Positions 59,278 through 64,000 of a stretch of 64,000 nt of DNA are shown here, in pieces (position 1 is the stretch's first letter; each line of letters starts with the position of its first letter). The translations under genes were made by a program, and so were the position numbers. Source of the DNA: Flammeovirga sp. OC4. GTDB taxonomy: Bacteria > Bacteroidota > Bacteroidia > Cytophagales > Flammeovirgaceae. The stretch lies in assembly GCF_000812565.1 (NCBI RefSeq), contig NZ_JTAM01000007.1, forward strand, positions 62,001 through 126,000, in the 5' to 3' direction. Under the pieces are notes generated by a model. The model was not told the origin of the DNA. It was given only the letters and a program-made list of their open reading frames with translations, and made no database searches.

Positions 59278-60792
59278 TTACTCGCCTTGGCCTAAAGAGA
59301 AACCTCTATGGCCTTCAAACTCATAAAGATTCTCAGTTTTGATAACATCGTAACCAAGATGATGTAATACGGATTGTAAAGCTAAGATATGTTCAAATTC
59401 AATGGCTTTATAATCAGGTTCATCTTTATTGATAATAGCACTTTGACTCACAAACCTGCATCTCCAATGGTCAGTGCAATACGTTTCGCTTAATCCCTCT
59501 GGATACACTTTTACACCTCTATTTGTAATCATTTTTAGCTTTAATTGATAGATGTCAAGCCTTGATAGTACGCTACCAAGTTTCTCAGGGTCAGCTTCTT
59601 TCCAATCCAAAAATACATCTACGCCCACCAATTCCTTTTTCTGTTCTTTTCTGATATAGTCTGGAATATTTATCATTCTGTTTCCCGAGCTACTAAAACT
59701 CTTTGGTAGAAGGTTAGGTGTTCGTCCAATATTTGAAATAATGATATTTGTAAACTCTTCAGTGCCTACCTGTTTTCTACTAACATCTTTTCTATAGATA
59801 TCAGCAGTGTGATACCCCTGTTCGATCGTACATAGCCAAGCATTTTTGATCTTGTCTCCAATTTCAGCTTGTCCAATATGAGCAAGCATTGAGATAGCAG
59901 CATTTAAAAGTCCGGAGGGATTGGCGATGTTTTTACTGGCTATATCTGGGGCAGAACCATGAATTGCTTCAAACATTGCTACTTCTTTTCCTATATTTGA
60001 AGATCCACACATGCCTACTGAACCCCCAATTTCAGCGGCAATATCAGATATAATATCACCATAAAGATTTGAGGTTACAATTACATCATAATCTTCTGGT
60101 TGAGCCGCAAGTTTGGCAGAACCAATATCTATAATCTGTACTTCGTTTTTAATTTCAGGGTACTCTTGAGCGATTTCATCAAATACTTTATGGAATAACC
60201 CATCGGTAATTTTCATGATATTATCTTTGACCATGCATGTTACCTTCTTTCTATTGTAAACTTTTGCGTACTCAAAAGCGTATCTGATGATTCTTTCACA
60301 ACCCGGTCTAGTGATTAGTTTTAAGCATTGATACACATCTTGGGTTTGTCTATGTTCGACTCCAGCATATAAGTCTTCTTCGTTTTCTCTTATGATAACC
60401 ACATCCATTTTTGGGAAGTGAGTAGGAACAAAAGGAGAGTAGGCTTCTACAGGCCTGACATTGGCAAATAAACCTAATGTTTTTCTTAGAGTAACATTTA
60501 AGCTCTTGTATCCTTTTCCTTGTGGTGTTGTAATAGGAGCCTTTAGGATGATCTTGTTATTCTTGATGATACCCCAAGCATCTTCGTCTATACCTGATGT
60601 TTTTCCTGCTAAATATGCTTTTTCACCGAGTTCAATAAACTCTGGTTCTATTTCAGCACCGGCCTTTTTTAAGATGTTTAAAGTGGCTTTCATGATCTCA
60701 GGACCAATGCCATCTCCTTCAGCAACAGCAATTTTTACAGGTACTTTAATTTTCTTTTCTTCTGTTCTACTAACTAATTCTAATGTACTCAT
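59278..60792 (-). CDS. icd: NADP-type isocitrate dehydrogenase
   Basis: A 504-residue enzyme that oxidises isocitrate to 2-oxoglutarate. The start is the ATG at 60792; a TTG two codons earlier is in frame but less likely. Motifs are AVAEGDGIGPEI, substrate-binding NVTLRKTLGLFANVRP, VVIIRENEEDLYAGVEHRQT, the Tyr/Lys region, VTSNLYGDIISDIAAEIGG and EAIHGSAPDIASKNIANPSG. A ~150-residue C-terminal extension beyond the usual core resembles the long Thermus-type enzyme. Cofactor preference for NADP is from the family. Confidence 0.93.
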   Translation of the reverse strand: MSTLELVSRTEEKKIKVPVKIAVAEGDGIGPEIMKATLNILKKAGAEIEPEFIELGEKAYLAGKTSGIDEDAWGIIKNNKIILKAPITTPQGKGYKSLNVTLRKTLGLFANVRPVEAYSPFVPTHFPKMDVVIIRENEEDLYAGVEHRQTQDVYQCLKLITRPGCERIIRYAFEYAKVYNRKKVTCMVKDNIMKITDGLFHKVFDEIAQEYPEIKNEVQIIDIGSAKLAAQPEDYDVIVTSNLYGDIISDIAAEIGGSVGMCGSSNIGKEVAMFEAIHGSAPDIASKNIANPSGLLNAAISMLAHIGQAEIGDKIKNAWLCTIEQGYHTADIYRKDVSRKQVGTEEFTNIIISNIGRTPNLLPKSFSSSGNRMINIPDYIRKEQKKELVGVDVFLDWKEADPEKLGSVLSRLDIYQLKLKMITNRGVKVYPEGLSETYCTDHWRCRFVSQSAIINKDEPDYKAIEFEHILALQSVLHHLGYDVIKTENLYEFEGHRGFSLGQGE

Positions 60793-60908
60793 ATGCAATA
60801 GGTTTTAAATGGTTATATCGCAAATATGAAGAAAATAAGTCATTAGTTTTTATTTATACTTTTAATGATAAACATAATAATATATTATGGTTTTGAGCTA
60901 AGAAAAGA

Positions 60909-60941
60909 AAAGTCATCTCCATTATTAGTGAAGATGACTTT
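60909..60941 (-). terminator. Terminator of the repeat lipoprotein gene
   Basis: AAAGTCATCT/AGATGACTTT (60909-60918 with 60932-60941). On the minus strand the tail is T-rich (CTTTTCTTTTCTT). Confidence 0.7.
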
Positions 60942-61045
60942 ATTTTTAAAGTTGTAAGAATGAAACTGTGATGAAAATTATTTATTTTTCTAAAGTGCTC
61001 ATATTTAGATTTTTGAGCATTATTTTCATGAGTATATCTTATCCA

Positions 61046-62182
61046 TTAAAGAGTGGCTTTATATACTCCTTCTGTAGGAGCACTGCCAGCAGGGTAGACT
61101 GCATAGATAACTTTGATGTTATCATTTTCCTCTATAGTTATTTCAGATTGAGAATTAAGAATTGTACCAATTTTTCTGTCAATATCCTCTTGTGAATTAT
61201 TTCTAGTGTCAAAGTTAGGGAATGACTCACCCACCGAAGTATAGTCAGAAGCTTGAAGTGTATACGTTTTACCATCAGTAGGTTCGGTATCATCAGGCTG
61301 TCTTATAAAAGTATATACTGGTGATATTGCCCAATCAGAAGTTTCAGCAGACCATTTAAATGCTGAAGTTTGAGGGGAAGTATCAGTGATATTTTCCCAT
61401 TCAGCCCCATTGTAATCAAACTGGGCAAGGTAATCTTTGTACTGAGCATTATTATCGTCATCAAATTCTCGTACGATATATTGAATAATTTTTGTGTCTC
61501 CTGCACTAGCAAATGGATCACTGTATAGTTTTAACCACACTGGAATTCGATCAATAGCTGTACTCTTGCTCGTGAAATAATTCGGATTAGTGGCCTGATC
61601 CATCAATTGATAATCGTCAGTCTGCAAAACATAAATCTGATGCCATATTGGACTTCCGAAAGATACATATTCAATTAAAGTGTCACTTGCTGTATTTCTA
61701 CCATCGTAATAATTAGCAGTAAGCGCAACTATGTCAGTTTTAACAGCTTGTTTTCCAGATGTAAGCGTAAATACAGAATCACAAACAATAATGGATTGCG
61801 TGAGGTTGAGGTTACTGAAATTACCAAAGCGATCATAATCTGCTTGTGTGGCTGTATATTGTACCGTTGTTCCCTTATAGAGAGGGTTATAAAAGTCATA
61901 GGTTGCATTAAGAATATCTCCTTCGACACCTAGGAATTTTTGATTCAAAATCTGAGCTACCCCGCAAGTGTCATTATCAGGTGGTACATCATTGCTGAAA
62001 CTTTTAAATCGTTTTACAGCGTCACTACATGATAAATCGTAATCGTCCTCGACAAGTGTATAATCTGTATTAGTAGACGGCCTTCCGTCAACAATTTGAT
62101 CATTGATATCTTTTAAAGGATCACAAGCATTGATTGATATCAAGGCTAAGCTTATCCCAATATATTTGTAAATGCTTTTCAT
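61046..62182 (-). CDS. Lipoprotein with four YxLxxxDY repeats
   Basis: A 378-residue lipoprotein (signal ends ISINAC, Cys20). Four short repeats can be seen: YTLVEDDYDL (41), YTATQADYDRFGNFSN (109), YVLQTDDYQLM followed by NPNYF (184-202), and YTLQASDYTSVGESFPNF (307). Such repeats occur in surface lipoproteins of Bacteroidetes; I do not know the exact family. The gene lies 18 bases after a TonB receptor gene on the same strand, so the product is probably an outer-membrane partner that binds the ligand or its carrier. Confidence 0.75.
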   Translation of the reverse strand: MKSIYKYIGISLALISINACDPLKDINDQIVDGRPSTNTDYTLVEDDYDLSCSDAVKRFKSFSNDVPPDNDTCGVAQILNQKFLGVEGDILNATYDFYNPLYKGTTVQYTATQADYDRFGNFSNLNLTQSIIVCDSVFTLTSGKQAVKTDIVALTANYYDGRNTASDTLIEYVSFGSPIWHQIYVLQTDDYQLMDQATNPNYFTSKSTAIDRIPVWLKLYSDPFASAGDTKIIQYIVREFDDDNNAQYKDYLAQFDYNGAEWENITDTSPQTSAFKWSAETSDWAISPVYTFIRQPDDTEPTDGKTYTLQASDYTSVGESFPNFDTRNNSQEDIDRKIGTILNSQSEITIEENDNIKVIYAVYPAGSAPTEGVYKATL

Positions 62183-62200
62183 AATCTTGAGTATAAATGA

Positions 62201-64000
62201 CTAGAAGTTTAATTTGATACTAGTTGTCCAAGTAGTGCCTGCTCCATAAAAAACGAGGGCAGTATCCCAATCGCGAGAAGCACCATCAAAGGCATCAGAA
62301 ACATATTTGATGTTGAATACATTGTTTACTTTTGCGTAAAATGTTGCATCAAGGCTACCAATACCAAACTTGTAACTTGCATTTAAATCAAATAGGTTAT
62401 AAGTAGGGACTTTCCATGCATCTTGTCTATTCTCTTCTGAATCAATTTGGGTAACATTGAAATCTGCAAATAGACGATCATAAATATTCCAGTCTGCACC
62501 TACTTTTAACCCCGCCATAATATTATAGTTAACACCTAAAGCAGCTGTTGTTTGTGCAGCATCACCAACATGAATACCCTTCGCAAATACATTCACTTCT
62601 CCTACAACTTGTTGAGTATCATCTAAGATAGGGACCCCTAACACATCTTTATCCCATTTCCAATCTCCTACAGACAACATACCCGTGATATTCAATTTAT
62701 CAGTTGGTCTTATGACAAAATCAACTTCTACACCCATATGTACGGCGTCGATACCAGGAATATTGGCAGAGAAAGAAACACCACCAACAGGAACCGATGC
62801 TCTATAGTATTTATCCTTCCATGTAGTATGATAGAAATTAATATTACCTGATATTAATTTACCTCTGTAGCCATAACCTAATTCAAAACTTAGTGCTTTT
62901 TCATTTACAACTCCTTCATTGACATCATTGGTAAATGTTGGGAAAACGCTATTGAAGAAAGGTTGTCTAGAGAAATAACCGGCATTGAAAAATACGTTAT
63001 GTACATCAGTTAGATTATAATTAGCTCCACCTTTTATATTGAAACCAAAGAAGTTTTGCCATTCCGTTTCTTGATTTTCAGGTCGTTTTTGGAAGTAATC
63101 AATTCTTTTGAAGGATTGGTTCGAAATAGATCCAGATAAAAATGCAGAAAGTTCATCTTTAGAGTATTCGGCTTGAGCATTTATACTTTGCCACCAAACA
63201 TTACCATCGTTATTATATTGTATCTTATCACCGACCTTTACAGCTCTAGGATCAGCACCAACAGCTCCAGCTTCTGCACCTCCAACGGATGGGTCTGTAT
63301 AAAATTGCCCTCCAAGAAGGTCTCTTAATTCACGGTAATGATTTCCTTCATAATATCTAATATCAAGGCCTCCAGTGAAATTAATATGCTCTGAAAGCTG
63401 GGTGGTAAGTGTAGCGAGACCTCCGTACCATTTATGATTATTGACACTGTTATATAAAACAGTTTCTGAACCTTCGCGGCCTTTAGCGATATTTTCATCG
63501 ACAATACGATCAAAGTCAATCACGCCGTCTCTTCTCCAAGGGTTATTGATGTTAGGTGAGAATTTATCAATACCAGCACCTCCAGATCCACCTCCATTAC
63601 CGATAGAAGCATATATAACAGTAGCGAGATCCATTTTTTCGTTGATGTTCCAATACCAGTTCAATGACATTTGAGGTTTGTGGTAAAAGTTTTCTCTTAC
63701 ATTGGCCACTTGTCCATTTCGGTAACCCCAATCTCCATTGTAGACTATTCCTCTTCCTGATTCCTTAAAATCAGATAACAACAGCTTATTTCTTCTTTGC
63801 CCGTGTACCTGTGGTGCACCAAAGACTGTAAAGGCAAGTTGATGACTTTTATTGATCTCTTTTGAAATGTTAGCGAAGTAAGAATATCCTTCGAATTGCG
63901 TTCCGTCTACAAAACCATTTCCTGCTGTTCTAGCTCCTGAAATACTAATTGCCCAACCATTGTCAGTCAAACCTGTTGAAGCTGTAAAAGCAACTTTATT
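62201..64000 (-). CDS. TonB-dependent receptor, partial (N-terminus outside the window)
   Basis: The C-terminal 599 residues of a TonB-dependent outer-membrane receptor; the open frame runs through the right edge (reading NKVAFTASTGLTDNGW at the cut). Barrel features include SYFANISKEINKSHQLAFTV, a glycine-rich loop GNGGGSGGAG, FFNAGYFSRQPFFN, LSFELGYGYRGKLISGNINF and the C-terminal TTWTTSIKLNF. Plug and N-terminal domains are missing only because of the window edge. Late-barrel motifs such as YNLFDLNASYKF are typical for SusC-unrelated receptors. Substrate unknown; the repeat lipoprotein follows it. Confidence 0.88.
   Translation of the reverse strand, partial: NKVAFTASTGLTDNGWAISISGARTAGNGFVDGTQFEGYSYFANISKEINKSHQLAFTVFGAPQVHGQRRNKLLLSDFKESGRGIVYNGDWGYRNGQVANVRENFYHKPQMSLNWYWNINEKMDLATVIYASIGNGGGSGGAGIDKFSPNINNPWRRDGVIDFDRIVDENIAKGREGSETVLYNSVNNHKWYGGLATLTTQLSEHINFTGGLDIRYYEGNHYRELRDLLGGQFYTDPSVGGAEAGAVGADPRAVKVGDKIQYNNDGNVWWQSINAQAEYSKDELSAFLSGSISNQSFKRIDYFQKRPENQETEWQNFFGFNIKGGANYNLTDVHNVFFNAGYFSRQPFFNSVFPTFTNDVNEGVVNEKALSFELGYGYRGKLISGNINFYHTTWKDKYYRASVPVGGVSFSANIPGIDAVHMGVEVDFVIRPTDKLNITGMLSVGDWKWDKDVLGVPILDDTQQVVGEVNVFAKGIHVGDAAQTTAALGVNYNIMAGLKVGADWNIYDRLFADFNVTQIDSEENRQDAWKVPTYNLFDLNASYKFGIGSLDATFYAKVNNVFNIKYVSDAFDGASRDWDTALVFYGAGTTWTTSIKLNF

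Noticed and set aside
60461-60808. 115-codon plus-strand frame opposite to icd
   Set aside because: It is an antisense shadow of the isocitrate dehydrogenase N-terminus.
1-64000. CRISPR array, prophage, transposon or integron
   Set aside because: No regularly spaced repeats, no transposase, integrase or phage structural genes were seen, and gene content is mostly core metabolism and envelope.

Overview
The window is low-GC bacterial DNA with densely packed genes on both strands and no sign of phage, insertion sequences or CRISPR. Several features point to the phylum Bacteroidetes, most likely a marine Cytophagales relative of Flammeovirga. These are promoters of the TAnnTTTG type, TonB-dependent receptors with a carboxypeptidase-like N-terminal domain, SiaB/SiaC (DUF1987) proteins, a lipoprotein form of TamA, a fused alpha/beta 2-oxoacid dehydrogenase E1, and the cluster DUF4856 / imelysin / HTTM / TonB receptor. 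The genus is an inference; the phylum is well supported.

Layout. Positions 1-6865 hold a probable iron-acquisition operon (two lipoproteins, an HTTM membrane protein, a TonB receptor) followed by a TetR regulator. Positions 6866-12554 hold a candidate structured RNA, a large secreted amidase-like protein, dihydroorotase and two tandem tRNA-His genes. Positions 12555-18809 hold a SiaC-like phosphoprotein, a sirtuin, MenA, an OstA-like protein, TilS and a stand-alone cyclic-nucleotide-binding domain. Positions 18810-24291 form a cytochrome oxidase assembly and subunit cluster in two units: ctaA-ctaB-coxIII, then coxIII-coxIV-sco-DUF420-small CxxC protein. Closely related palindromes lie upstream of both units. 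Positions 24381-33705 hold an NtrY-like sensor kinase, an unknown secreted protein, a methyltransferase, a metallo-hydrolase and a cation exchanger. Positions 33812-42923 hold a TPR protein, xseA, xseB, an FtsX-family permease, a second candidate small RNA, the fused E1, MltF and a SpoIIE-type phosphatase. Positions 43151-49914 hold miaA, a DUF4834 protein, truC, cvfB, siaB, siaC, a protein of four repeats, and mreB. Positions 50001-64000 hold an M48 peptidase, TamL, folK, rlmD, aconitase B, isocitrate dehydrogenase, a repeat-bearing lipoprotein and a TonB receptor cut off by the window edge.

How the genes work together. The first operon probably takes up iron or a related ligand through the outer membrane. 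The ctaA/ctaB/cox/sco genes build and equip a heme-copper oxidase whose subunits I and II are not here. menA supplies menaquinone to the same respiratory chain, and acnB and icd are consecutive TCA-cycle steps. SiaB, two SiaC proteins and the SpoIIE phosphatase are the parts of a partner-switching phosphorylation circuit. OstA-like, TamL, MltF, MreB and the amidase-like protein all serve the envelope.

Most notable for follow-up: the ATGAC-N4-GTCAT palindromes at both oxidase units, two promoter-hairpin-terminator units that look like unannotated small RNAs (about 7045-7213 and 37056-37143), the HTTM protein that keeps the catalytic residues of vitamin K-dependent carboxylase inside an iron-type operon, a cytosolic protein made of four copies of an unrecognised ~110-residue repeat, and a lipoprotein with four YxLxxxDY repeats paired with a TonB receptor. 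All calls come from reading the sequence; no database search was run.
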